The translations under genes were made by a program, and so were the position numbers. Of a stretch of 64,000 nt of DNA, positions 17,292 to 25,280 are shown piece after piece. Numbering within the stretch: the stretch's first letter is position 1; each line of letters begins with the position of its first letter. The notes under the pieces are model-generated. The model was given only the letters and a program-made list of their open reading frames with translations. It ran no database searches and was not told the DNA's origin. This DNA comes from Draconibacterium halophilum (GTDB lineage Bacteria; Bacteroidota; Bacteroidia; Bacteroidales; Prolixibacteraceae), in contig NZ_CP048409.1 in the NCBI RefSeq assembly GCF_010448835.1, positions 4,257,501-4,321,500 of the forward strand, read 5' to 3'.

Positions 17292-18203
17292 CTACAAAAA
17301 GAACATTGCCACACCGCATACAGCAATTACTGCCCCAATAATTTCTTTCCAGTTCACCTTCTCTTTAAAAAGGAGAATAGAAGGTCCGATGATAAGCACC
17401 GGAACAATAGCCATTAACGTTGCTGCAATTCCGGCTTTGGTATGTTGCACCGCCAAGAGCGAAAAAGAGACACCTAGAAAAGGGCCAAAGAAAGCGCCAA
17501 GTGTAATGCGTTTCATTGCTGAGCTATTTCTTAGAGCGGCCCAAACACGTGGCCAGCGCTTAATAAATACAAAGAGAATAGCGAAGCCAACAGTGCCTGC
17601 CAAAATCCGTATCTGTGTGGCTGAAAAAGCATCGTAATCGCCCATTCCTTTTTTGCTAATCACCAGTCCGGCAGCTTGCCCCATGGCACCACCCAACGCC
17701 AGTAAAATACCTTTTATGGGATACGACGATTTAAACTTTCGCATTTTAACACCGTTTTTTTCCAATTTTTCGCGCTTCAGAATAACGATAATAATCCCGG
17801 TCATGGTAACTGCCATTCCCAACCAGCTTTGCGGAGAAAGTACCTCACCTAAAAGCAGCCACCCCATAAGCGTTGCAAATGGAGGTGCCAGCGCCATTAA
17901 CAACATGGAAATTCGTGCACCAATTAACACAAAGGCTTGAAAGAGCAGCAAATCACCAATTAGGAAACCAACAATTCCGGAAAAGGCCAGCCATTTCCAG
18001 GCATACATGCTTGCGTCAGTTGGAAAAAAGAATCCCCGAGTTATCCAACTGTAGACACCAACAAGAAAAAAGGCGATGACCAAACGAATGAGATTAACAG
18101 CGAGCGAACCAACCTTCTTTCCGGCTGATTCAAATGCCAGCGAAGTAACCGTCCAGAAAACCGCAGTGAGGACACCGGCTATTTCTCCAAAATGATTTTG
18201 CAT
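17292..18203 (-). CDS. EamA/DMT-family membrane transporter
   Basis: Inner-membrane drug/metabolite exporter of 303 residues with two EamA halves and about ten membrane helices. The first repeat begins EIAGVLTAVFWTVTSLAFE and ends MTGIIIVIL; the second begins KGILLALGGAMGQAAGLVISKKG and ends IIGAVIAVCGVAMFFL. The start at 18203 (MQNHFGE) is chosen over an upstream in-frame codon at 18296: a perfect TACATTTG promoter box lies only 4 bases before this ATG, so the longer version could not be transcribed from it, and the extra 31 residues have no EamA similarity. Substrate unknown. Confidence 0.88.
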   Translation of the reverse strand: MQNHFGEIAGVLTAVFWTVTSLAFESAGKKVGSLAVNLIRLVIAFFLVGVYSWITRGFFFPTDASMYAWKWLAFSGIVGFLIGDLLLFQAFVLIGARISMLLMALAPPFATLMGWLLLGEVLSPQSWLGMAVTMTGIIIVILKREKLEKNGVKMRKFKSSYPIKGILLALGGAMGQAAGLVISKKGMGDYDAFSATQIRILAGTVGFAILFVFIKRWPRVWAALRNSSAMKRITLGAFFGPFLGVSFSLLAVQHTKAGIAATLMAIVPVLIIGPSILLFKEKVNWKEIIGAVIAVCGVAMFFL

Positions 18204-18207
18204 GCGG

Positions 18208-18215
18208 CAAATGTA
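18208..18215 (-). promoter_or_regulatory. Bacteroidota -7 box abutting the EamA start codon
   Basis: Minus-strand TACATTTG matches TAnnTTTG exactly and is followed by only CCGC before ATG, implying a leaderless or nearly leaderless mRNA. No good -33 TTTG is visible. Confidence 0.55.
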
Positions 18216-18272
18216 GCAAATCGAATTGATGAAAGCGCTTGCTTTTTTCTTTGACGTATAAAAATGTGAAAT

Positions 18273-18467
18273 AAAAAAAATCCCGGTAAAATACACCGGG
18301 ATTTTTTAATCCTCTTTTCCTAGTTCCAATAAAAACAACTTAATAAGTTACACATCCTTAATTGGTTCTCCTCTTTTTCGTAACGTTGCAACTTAATTAC
18401 CAAACTTAAACTAATTCTACTAACTAAACTTAAACTAATTCTAATCTTCAATACTACTCTGGTTTGT
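18273..18467 (-). ncRNA. Candidate small RNA with its own promoter and terminator
   Basis: Between two minus-strand genes that each have their own signals lies an apparent independent transcript. A TATATTTG -7 box (18473-18480, minus) starts it; a strong bidirectional terminator, AAAATCCCGGT (18277-18287)/ACCGGGATTTT (18295-18305), ends it, giving ~185-190 nt. Inside are an 18-base perfect direct repeat (AAACTTAAACTAATTCTA at 18402-18419 and 18426-18443), a CCAAT...ATTGG stem around 18325-18365 and an 11-codon frame (MCNLLSCFYWN) after a purine-rich GAGGAGAA. Size is in the range of 6S RNA, but I cannot match it to a known family. The -33 box is weak. Confidence 0.45.
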
Positions 18468-18593
18468 ACTTTCAAATATACAGGCTTTCATATCAATAAC
18501 TGATAACTTTTTAGCTGATTCGCCGGCTGCAAAACACTGATTTTTAACTTCTTATTTCCTTACCGGGAGTATACAAGCCTGATAACCGACATT

Positions 18594-18632
18594 AAAAAAA
18601 CCGTTTTAACATGTTACTGCTAAAACGGTTTT
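18594..18632 (-). terminator. Terminator of the TlpA-like gene
   Basis: AAAACCGTTTTA (18597-18608) pairs with TAAAACGGTTTT (18621-18632); on the minus strand it is followed by a run of T. It begins 24 bases after the stop of the gene ending at 18656. Confidence 0.85.
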
Positions 18633-18655
18633 CTTCTATTTGAATTGAAATAATT

Positions 18656-19753
18656 CTATTTATTCAGAAACTCAGCTACCGTTTTTTCCAGCTCTTCGCC
18701 TCTTTTATTTTTAGCAATGATTATCCCGTTTTTATCAACTAATAAACTCGCCGGAATAGAATTTACAGCGTACATTTTTGCTGCAGCATTGTTCCAGTAG
18801 GCCAAATCCGACACATGATTCCAGGTCAAACCATCATCCTCGATTGCTTTTAACCATGCATCTTTATCCCTGTCAAGCGAAACACCAAGGACATCAAATC
18901 CCTGATCTTTGTATTTGTTGTAAGTTGCAACAACATTCGGATTCTCAGCACGACATGGTCCACACCACGCTGCCCAAAAGTCAAGTAAAGTCAACTCGTT
19001 TTTTGAATAGATATCAGAAAACTTAACCGGATTTCCATCCGGATCGTTTTGGGTAAAATCAGGTGCAGTTTGTCCAACTGCTACTGTTTTTAGTTTTTCA
19101 ATTTTTGCTTTCAAATCTACAATTGCAGGAACGTCATTTAACTTCGGATCCAATGCGGAAACAAGTGCTTCCAGTTCATCAACATCTTTTTCGTACTGAA
19201 TTTGGCTCAGCAAAAATGGAGTAACATACGAAGCCGGATTGTTTTTCACAAAATCTTCCTGCAAGGTACCAACACTTGCATACAAAGCTTCAACTTGTTC
19301 CATCAACTCATTGGCTTTTGCAGTATCTCCGGCAGCACCGGCAGTACGCGCTTCCTGGTATAAAGCCATATACTCTTCGCCTATTTCCTGTATCTGTTCG
19401 TTTATTGTTTTAAACTCATCGTGGGTAGTGGAGCCACTCACCTCGGCAGCCGCAATAGAATCAGCTTTACCACTTACTGACATTGTAGTGTTTTCAACAA
19501 AAACAACCGCTTTATTACGTTGTCCGTTTACCGACAAATAATACACACCCGGAAAATCTACTTCACCTTCAAGAACAGCAACACCATCAACAACCTCAGC
19601 AGTATCAACACCAATCCATTGGCTGGCACCACGTTGTTCCAACATTACATTTCCTTCGGCACCATCAAGATTAACGGTAATTTTATAGCCTTCTTGCTGT
19701 TGCGAGCAGGCAAACAAGGCAATACTTAAGATAACGACTAATAACTTTCTCAT
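18656..19753 (-). CDS. TlpA-like thioredoxin-fold lipoprotein with DUF4369-type N-domain
   Basis: Envelope thiol-disulfide oxidoreductase. Lipobox LFAC gives a lipidated Cys16. Residues 22-110 form a DUF4369-like beta domain common in Bacteroidota TlpA proteins, followed by a helical linker (116-225) and a C-terminal AhpC/TSA-like thioredoxin domain (226-365) with the redox motif WCGPC at 263-267 and the cis-proline in NSIPASLLVD. The domain order matches proteins that keep secreted cysteines reduced or help cytochrome maturation; the exact partner is unknown. Own terminator downstream; divergent from the patatin gene. Confidence 0.9.
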   Translation of the reverse strand: MRKLLVVILSIALFACSQQQEGYKITVNLDGAEGNVMLEQRGASQWIGVDTAEVVDGVAVLEGEVDFPGVYYLSVNGQRNKAVVFVENTTMSVSGKADSIAAAEVSGSTTHDEFKTINEQIQEIGEEYMALYQEARTAGAAGDTAKANELMEQVEALYASVGTLQEDFVKNNPASYVTPFLLSQIQYEKDVDELEALVSALDPKLNDVPAIVDLKAKIEKLKTVAVGQTAPDFTQNDPDGNPVKFSDIYSKNELTLLDFWAAWCGPCRAENPNVVATYNKYKDQGFDVLGVSLDRDKDAWLKAIEDDGLTWNHVSDLAYWNNAAAKMYAVNSIPASLLVDKNGIIIAKNKRGEELEKTVAEFLNK

Positions 19754-19879
19754 TGTACAGTTTTTTTCTATTTTATTTAATTCTGTTCGAATATACGCAT
19801 TCTGCGCATTCCTGAAAAATGATAGTTTGAATTAAACGATAGAATTTCTTTAAATTGCAAGGGTAAAATTGAAAGAAAA

Positions 19880-20749
19880 ATGAAGAAGAACGTTGCCTTG
19901 GTACTTTCGGGCGGAGCTGCCCGCGGAATGGCACATATCGGCGCAATTGAAGAATTAGAAGAACGCGGTTATAACATCACCTCAGTTGCAGGTACCTCGA
20001 TGGGAGCATTGGTTGGTGGAATTTATGCCCTTGGGAAATTGCCGGAGTTTAAAAAATGGATCACCTCGTTGGAACGGCACGATATGTTCCGCATGGTAGA
20101 TTTTTCGTTTAAAGGAAACGGCCTGATAAAAGGCGAAAAAGTATTGACAAAAATTCAGGAAATTGTACCCGATGCGCTTATCGAAGACTTGCCAATTGAT
20201 TTTTCGGCTACTGCAGTTGATTTAAAACATCGTGAAGAGGTGGTATTCACCAAAGGCAGTTTATTCAACGCTATTCGGGCATCAATCGCCATCCCTTCAG
20301 TTTTTACGCCCATTACCAATAACGACAAGGTTTTGGTTGATGGAGGAGTAATGAACAACCTTCCCATATCAAATGTAAAACGGAACGAAGGCGATTTACT
20401 GGTGGCCGTTCATGTAAATGCCGCTACTCCGGTTCCTAAATATTTTCATGAACAAGAAGATCGAGAAGAGAAGAAATCGACTTACAAAAAATGGCTGAAC
20501 GAATTTTACGATTTTATACATAAAAATCATTCAAAAGAAAAAGAAGAGCGTTTTGGATTTCTCTCGCTTATCGACCAGGCCCCGGCCACCGCAATGTTAA
20601 CACAGGTAGACCATTCCATTGAAAAGGGGAAACCCGATGTGGTAATAAGTGTTTCGCGCGACGCCTCCGGGAATTACGATTTCTACAAAGCAAAAGAGTT
20701 GATAGAATTGGGACGTTATTCGGCGAAACTCGTACTTGACAAAATATAA
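19880..20749 (+). CDS. Patatin-like phospholipase
   Basis: Predicted lipid acyl hydrolase using a Ser-Asp dyad. The glycine-rich oxyanion loop GGAARG is at 11-16, the nucleophile Ser40 is in GTSMG (38-42), and the aspartate is Asp154 in DGG (154-156). No signal peptide, so cytoplasmic or peripheral to the inner membrane, like the RssA group (~290 residues), which it matches in length (289). The NNLP after DGG is also conserved. Stop at 20749 is only 4 bases before the next ATG, so the two genes are translationally coupled. Substrate unknown. Confidence 0.92.
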   Translation: MKKNVALVLSGGAARGMAHIGAIEELEERGYNITSVAGTSMGALVGGIYALGKLPEFKKWITSLERHDMFRMVDFSFKGNGLIKGEKVLTKIQEIVPDALIEDLPIDFSATAVDLKHREEVVFTKGSLFNAIRASIAIPSVFTPITNNDKVLVDGGVMNNLPISNVKRNEGDLLVAVHVNAATPVPKYFHEQEDREEKKSTYKKWLNEFYDFIHKNHSKEKEERFGFLSLIDQAPATAMLTQVDHSIEKGKPDVVISVSRDASGNYDFYKAKELIELGRYSAKLVLDKI

Positions 20750-20753
20750 TTCA

Positions 20754-21317
20754 ATGCCTGAAATTCTGATAGTAAATAATGCTGAGCCCGGAATTCGGGA
20801 GTTTGCCGAACCGATAGAGCAACTAATATCGGATACCGGCTCTACTTCCACCTTTATTGAATATGCAGCTTGTGCAAAAACAAATTTGAATGAGTTTGAT
20901 GGTATAATTTTAACCGGCTCTCCACAAGGTGACGACATTGTAGAGCATCATGCTCCTTATTTTAGCTGGATAAAAGATTTTGAAAATCCGGTACTTGGTA
21001 TTTGTGCCGGACATCACGTAACCGGTTATTTGTACGGATCGGAATTACTGCGAAGCAAAGAACCGGAATCAGGCGATTTTGAGGTGGAGATCGTTAAAGC
21101 ACATCCGCTTTTTAAAGGAATATCCAATAAGTTTATCGTGAAACAAATGCACAACGATTCGATAACTTTACCCGCTGATTTTGAATTACTCATAACATCG
21201 ACAACCTGCAAAAACCAGCTAATGAAACACAAAAATAAACCTTTATTCACCAGCCAGTTTCATCCTGAATTTTATAATCATCAGCTTATTCGAAATTTTA
21301 TTGCGCTTTGTGATTAG
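20754..21317 (+). CDS. Class I glutamine amidotransferase-like protein
   Basis: Stand-alone GATase1-fold protein of 187 residues. The start at 20754 (MPEILIVNNAEPG) is preferred to a TTG at 20736 inside the patatin gene. Nucleophile Cys84 is in GICAGHH, and the triad is completed by FHPEFY near the C-terminus. It resembles the GMP-synthase amidotransferase domain (GSPQGDDIVEH, KPLFTSQFHPE), but no synthetase partner gene is adjacent. The second His in GHH replaces the usual Gln of GHQ. Likely acts in an uncharacterised amidation or as a gamma-glutamyl hydrolase-like enzyme; this is inference. Confidence 0.8.
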   Translation: MPEILIVNNAEPGIREFAEPIEQLISDTGSTSTFIEYAACAKTNLNEFDGIILTGSPQGDDIVEHHAPYFSWIKDFENPVLGICAGHHVTGYLYGSELLRSKEPESGDFEVEIVKAHPLFKGISNKFIVKQMHNDSITLPADFELLITSTTCKNQLMKHKNKPLFTSQFHPEFYNHQLIRNFIALCD

Positions 21318-21344
21318 TTTTATTACTGTTTCGGAAAATCTGAT

Positions 21345-21503
21345 GGTTCAGATTTATGTTCTGTGGACAAAATGTCCATCTTGACGATTCTGATTTACAT
21401 TTTACGGATAAAACAACAATCCTGATGATTCTTTTTTACGTTTTGTCCGCAAAACAACCATCCTGATGGTTCAGATTCATATTTTGTGTACAAAATCTTT
21501 TAC
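21345..21503. repeat. Degenerate 41-bp tandem repeat, about four units
   Basis: Three full 41-bp units (21345-21385, 21386-21426, 21427-21467) and a partial fourth (21468-21503). Each begins G(G/A)TTC and has the form TTT-acanTTTt-nncanAAAa-ca-TCnTGAT; units 1 and 4 share GGTTCAGATT, units 2 and 3 share AAAACAACaATCCTGAT. A weaker partial unit may precede (21317-21344). It fills the gap between two convergent genes. Confidence 0.75.
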
Positions 21504-21534
21504 AAAAAAAGCCACCCGTATAACACGAATGGCT
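21503..21534 (-). terminator. Terminator of asnB
   Basis: On the minus strand AGCCATTCGT/ACGGGTGGCT pair along 10 bp (two G-U pairs), loop GTTAT, followed by seven T. The pairing is better on this strand than on the plus strand, which assigns it to asnB. Confidence 0.75.
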
Positions 21535-21564
21535 CTTTGAATGATCGATAATAAATTAAAACTA

Positions 21565-23250
21565 TTACTTTTTAATATCCTTAAATGTAGCTCCTTGCGT
21601 GTGTACAGCGTTTACTGCGCGACCAGATGGATCGGCATTACCCTGGAATGAAGCATCCCACTCAATAGCAGCAGCAGTACTACATGCAATTGAAGCCTCA
21701 GACGGCACACATGCTGCCGCAGTATCCGAAGGGAAGTGCTCGCTGTAAATTTCTCGGTACACATATTCTTCTTTGTTCATAGGTGGATTCACCGGAAAAC
21801 GAAATTTTGCATTTTCCATCATTTCATCGCTTACTTTATCGTTGGCGATTTGTTTCAGCGTATCAATCCAACCGTAACCAACACCATCAGAGAATTGTTC
21901 CTTTTGGCGCCATGCCACTTCTTCCGGCAAATATTTAGCAAACCCTTCGCGCAGGCAGTGTTTCTCCATTTTTCCGTCTTTTGCCATTTTGGCGTCAGGA
22001 TTAAAACGCATGGCCACATCAACAAATTCTTTATCGAGGAAAGGCACACGACCTTCAACACCCCATGCAGCAAGTGATTTATTGGCGCGTAAGCAGTCGT
22101 ACATGTTCAATCGGCTTACTTTTCGTACACACTCTTTATGAAATTCTTCGGCATTTGGTGCTTTATGGAAATACAGGTATCCGCCAAAAATTTCGTCAGC
22201 CCCCTCTCCTGTCAGAACCATTTTTATGCCCATCGACTTAATCACACGCGAGATCATATACATTGGTGTAGATGCCCGCACCGTGGTTACATCGTATGTT
22301 TCAATATGATAGATTACATCTTTAATAGCATCCAATCCTTCCTGAATGGTGTAATTAATCTCGTGGTGAACGGTTCCGATATGGTCAGCAACTTTACGCG
22401 CTGCAGCCAGGTCGGGCGAACCCTCCAAGCCAATTACAAACGAGTGTAACTGTGGCCACCAAGCATCTTTCTCGCCGCCCTCTTCAATTCGTTTTGATGA
22501 GAATTTTTTTGCCAAAGCGGAAGTGATGGATGAGTCTAAACCACCAGAAAGCAATACTCCATAAGGAACATCAGACATTAGCTGGCGTTGTACCGCATCT
22601 TCCAACGCTTGCGCCAGTTCTTCAACACTTGCCGGATTATCTTTGACATTATCAAATTCCTGCCATTCACGATCGTACCATCTTTTAATTTCTCCGTCTT
22701 TACTATATAAATAATGCCCCGGAGGAAATTCTTCGATCTTGGTACAAAATCCCTCCAACGATTTCAATTCCGATGCTACGTAGTAAGTGCCCCATTTATC
22801 CCATCCCTGATACAATGGAATAACTCCAATATGATCTCGACCAATTAAGTAAGCATCATTTTCTTCGTCGTAAAGTGCAAAGGCAAAAATTCCGTTCATC
22901 TCATCCAGGAACTTTTCCTTTTTATCATTATACAAAGCCAGAATTACTTCGCAATCCGAGCCGGTTAAAAACTCGTATTTCCCTTCGTAGCGTTTTCTAA
23001 TTTCACGATGATTATAGATCTCGCCATTTACTCCTAAAATCAGTTTCCCGTTTTTACTATATAATGGCTGCCCTCCCGACTCCGGGTCAACAATTGAAAG
23101 ACGCTCATGAGCAATTACTGCTTTCTCGCCACAATAAATACCCGACCAGTCGGGCCCGCGGTGACGAACTTTTTTACTCATCATCAACACCTGAGGGCGG
23201 AGGTCCTCCGCCTTAACTTTTAAATCAAATGCTCCAACAATTCCACACAT
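21565..23250 (-). CDS. asnB: Asparagine synthetase B, glutamine-hydrolysing
   Basis: Makes asparagine from aspartate, ATP and glutamine. Class II amidotransferase domain at the N-terminus with the nucleophile Cys2 (MCGIVGAF), HRGPDWSG and NGEIYNHREIR. The C-terminal synthetase domain carries the PP-loop LLSGGLDSS and GEGADEIFGGY. The 561 residues are close to the enterobacterial AsnB (554), with a short tail extension (AVHTQGATFKDIKK). A consensus promoter lies about 30 bases upstream of the start and a hairpin terminator after the stop, so it is a single-gene unit. Confidence 0.96.
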   Translation of the reverse strand: MCGIVGAFDLKVKAEDLRPQVLMMSKKVRHRGPDWSGIYCGEKAVIAHERLSIVDPESGGQPLYSKNGKLILGVNGEIYNHREIRKRYEGKYEFLTGSDCEVILALYNDKKEKFLDEMNGIFAFALYDEENDAYLIGRDHIGVIPLYQGWDKWGTYYVASELKSLEGFCTKIEEFPPGHYLYSKDGEIKRWYDREWQEFDNVKDNPASVEELAQALEDAVQRQLMSDVPYGVLLSGGLDSSITSALAKKFSSKRIEEGGEKDAWWPQLHSFVIGLEGSPDLAAARKVADHIGTVHHEINYTIQEGLDAIKDVIYHIETYDVTTVRASTPMYMISRVIKSMGIKMVLTGEGADEIFGGYLYFHKAPNAEEFHKECVRKVSRLNMYDCLRANKSLAAWGVEGRVPFLDKEFVDVAMRFNPDAKMAKDGKMEKHCLREGFAKYLPEEVAWRQKEQFSDGVGYGWIDTLKQIANDKVSDEMMENAKFRFPVNPPMNKEEYVYREIYSEHFPSDTAAACVPSEASIACSTAAAIEWDASFQGNADPSGRAVNAVHTQGATFKDIKK

Positions 23251-23286
23251 ATTCGTAAATTTTCTTAGCTGTCAAATATTTTGCAT

Positions 23287-23316
23287 CAAAAATAATCACT
23301 TTGTAAACATTACAAA
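23287..23316 (-). promoter_or_regulatory. Bacteroidota promoter of asnB
   Basis: Minus strand: TTTG (23313-23316), 18-base spacer, TATTTTTG (23287-23294), matching TTTG-N19ish-TAnnTTTG. The expected start of transcription (~23280) leaves a 30-base leader. Confidence 0.7.
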
Positions 23317-23319
23317 ATT

Positions 23320-23870
23320 TTTACTGACATATTTCTATGCTTCTTAACAATTATAAATCATTTTTAGACACAATCGCAACATTTAACATCTTTTTATTAT
23401 GCCGATTATCAAGACACACCCCTCTTTCAATTGAGCTTCAAAAATAAATAATACCTTTTTTTAATTAATCCCCCGTAAAAATACCACGCCTCGCCAAAAA
23501 TTGAATGTTTTTTTTGACACGCCCCTTGTTTTCAAATAAAATACATTTTTTTGATGACGAAATAAATAATAATTGAATGTTCGCAATTAATCAAACCCAA
23601 GACGTTATCCTGAACTCGTTTCAGGGGCTTATTTTCAAGCCGCTGATTAGTAGATACGAAAGACCTGACAATGCTTTTAACTCACTCGTCTTTGTCACTT
23701 CTGTAAGCGTTCCTGTTTATTGAGGGATTGGAGAGAATGTGAAAGGGCTTGTGCGATGAATTAAACGAAACTGTAGCTACAGTAAATTTTACGAAGGCAG
23801 TCATGTTAATCATTCATGTGCAGAAAATTGCAAACGAAACAATGCATCAATTGAAAGAATAAGAAAAAAA
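23320..23870. other. AT-rich gene-free gap with repeat fragments
   Basis: No gene found in any frame. The left part is very AT-rich. The word TTGAATGTT occurs at about 23501 and 23572. CCTGAACTCGTTTCAGG (about 23610-23626) is a small hairpin and matches the style of 'CTGAACTCGTTTCAG' dispersed repeats in Bacteroidota. Downstream of 23630 nothing stands out. Confidence 0.4.
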
Positions 23871-25157
23871 CTATTTCAAATAGTTATCGACAAACTCCAT
23901 TTTGGGTTTATAAACCGTCTCTTCCCACGTTTTTTGATACCATTTTTGGTTGAGATGATGACCACGATATGGCACATTGTACATTATTTTTTTGCCTTTT
24001 GCCTGATTAATCGCGGCATAAATAGAATTGGAAGAACAGGTATAGTCGATGTTCCCAATCTCAACAACAAGTGTCGCTTTCGAGTTTTTCAGCAAATGTG
24101 CGGCATCAAAATAAGGAACAGTCTGCAACATTTTCTCACGATTGTTATCCGTTCCGAAAGGATTGGGCCAACCTCCTTTATTGCCGGCCAGGGTACCACC
24201 CCAATCGCACATGGCAGGCACAGTAGCAACCACTGCCGATACCCGATCATCGAGGCCGGCAGCCACTAAGGATTGACCTCCTCCCTGGCTTTCGCCAAGC
24301 ACAAGAATTCGTTTTCCGTCCCACTCGGGCTGGCTGGTGAGAAAATCAAGTGTACGTATTAAACGCAGGTACATCCCTCTAAAATAATACGCGTCACGAT
24401 TTTCGATTCCTTTTTCCCAATAACGACTGAGCTCGCCCTCCTCCAATTTGTCGTAATAGTTTTGAGGCTGCCCATTTAACATACCGTGTGCATTTAAATC
24501 GAAACAAAGTGCTCCTTTTTTTGCGAATCTCATCGCATTTTGTGGTTGCGCCAAACACCACGACCCTTTCACTCCTGCAGCATGAACCACCAAAACAATC
24601 GGCAACGATTTTTCTTTTGCAGCCAAAGGTTTGGCAAAATATCCGCGTGCGGGTTTTGGTCCGGTACAATTTAACTCAAGGTCTTTACAAATAAATCCCT
24701 TTTCCACATCTTCTACCGAAACCGTTTTCACTGTCGCCGGTAGTGACCTCAATAAATTCTTTTCTGCTTCCCAGTATTTATCAATATCCTCGGGCCGCTT
24801 TGTTCCGGGTTGAAATTTCCCGGGATCAACAACTGCTCCCAAACTCCCCTTCTCTTCCCCCGCACTAACTTCAAAAATCCACGAGGCAGGTTCTTCAACC
24901 ACCTTTTCAAAAAGTACAAAAGTACTGCCTGGCACTTTTATATTTTGTTGTTCTATTTCCTCGTAATTCTTCAAAATCTTTATTGAAAGTGAATCCGTGT
25001 TTGCATCTTCCAACAAAACCGATACTTCCAGCTTTTCACCACTCTTATAAATACCTGATTCGTTACACTGCGTTAATCGAATCGATTGCCCCAGCGAAAT
25101 AGAAATAACTCCGAGCAGGAAGATTGTAGTTACCAGAAGATGTTGAAATTTTTTCAT
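23871..25157 (-). CDS. Secreted acetyl xylan esterase-like hydrolase (AXE1/CE7-like)
   Basis: Predicted exported carbohydrate deacetylase or related esterase. Signal peptide 1-24 (MKKFQHLLVT...SLGQ), an Ig-like beta domain (about 25-110), then an alpha/beta-hydrolase of the AXE1 family from RPEDIDKYWE. Catalytic serine 290 in GESQGGGQ, aspartate 371 in GNIDYTC, histidine 400 or 401 in YRGHH. DKYWEAE and WGG after the nucleophile are also typical of acetyl xylan esterases/cephalosporin C deacetylases. Such enzymes remove acetyl groups from plant or algal glycans. Not linked to other polysaccharide genes here. Divergent from the helicase. Confidence 0.85.
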   Translation of the reverse strand: MKKFQHLLVTTIFLLGVISISLGQSIRLTQCNESGIYKSGEKLEVSVLLEDANTDSLSIKILKNYEEIEQQNIKVPGSTFVLFEKVVEEPASWIFEVSAGEEKGSLGAVVDPGKFQPGTKRPEDIDKYWEAEKNLLRSLPATVKTVSVEDVEKGFICKDLELNCTGPKPARGYFAKPLAAKEKSLPIVLVVHAAGVKGSWCLAQPQNAMRFAKKGALCFDLNAHGMLNGQPQNYYDKLEEGELSRYWEKGIENRDAYYFRGMYLRLIRTLDFLTSQPEWDGKRILVLGESQGGGQSLVAAGLDDRVSAVVATVPAMCDWGGTLAGNKGGWPNPFGTDNNREKMLQTVPYFDAAHLLKNSKATLVVEIGNIDYTCSSNSIYAAINQAKGKKIMYNVPYRGHHLNQKWYQKTWEETVYKPKMEFVDNYLK

Positions 25158-25218
25158 TGATTTGTTTGTGATTCTATAAATTCGAGTCGGAATTAATTTG
25201 AATGCTAATTCTGAATTA

Positions 25219-25226
25219 CAAACATA
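25219..25226 (-). promoter_or_regulatory. Possible -7 box of the esterase gene
   Basis: Minus-strand TATGTTTG fits TAnnTTTG exactly, about 62 bases before the ATG; no clear -33 box. Confidence 0.4.
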
Positions 25227-25268
25227 CCTATTTTGCTACCAACAGTAAAAACTTGATGCGATTAAAAC

Positions 25269-25276
25269 TACCTTTG
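25269..25276 (+). promoter_or_regulatory. Bacteroidota -7 box abutting the helicase start codon
   Basis: TACCTTTG fits TAnnTTTG and is followed by CGCC then ATG (25281), so the transcript should start at or next to the start codon (leaderless). Confidence 0.55.
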
Positions 25277-25280
25277 CGCC

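Noticed and set aside
21345..21503. CRISPR array
   Set aside because: Units are contiguous and diverged, with no conserved repeat plus unique spacer pattern and no cas genes.
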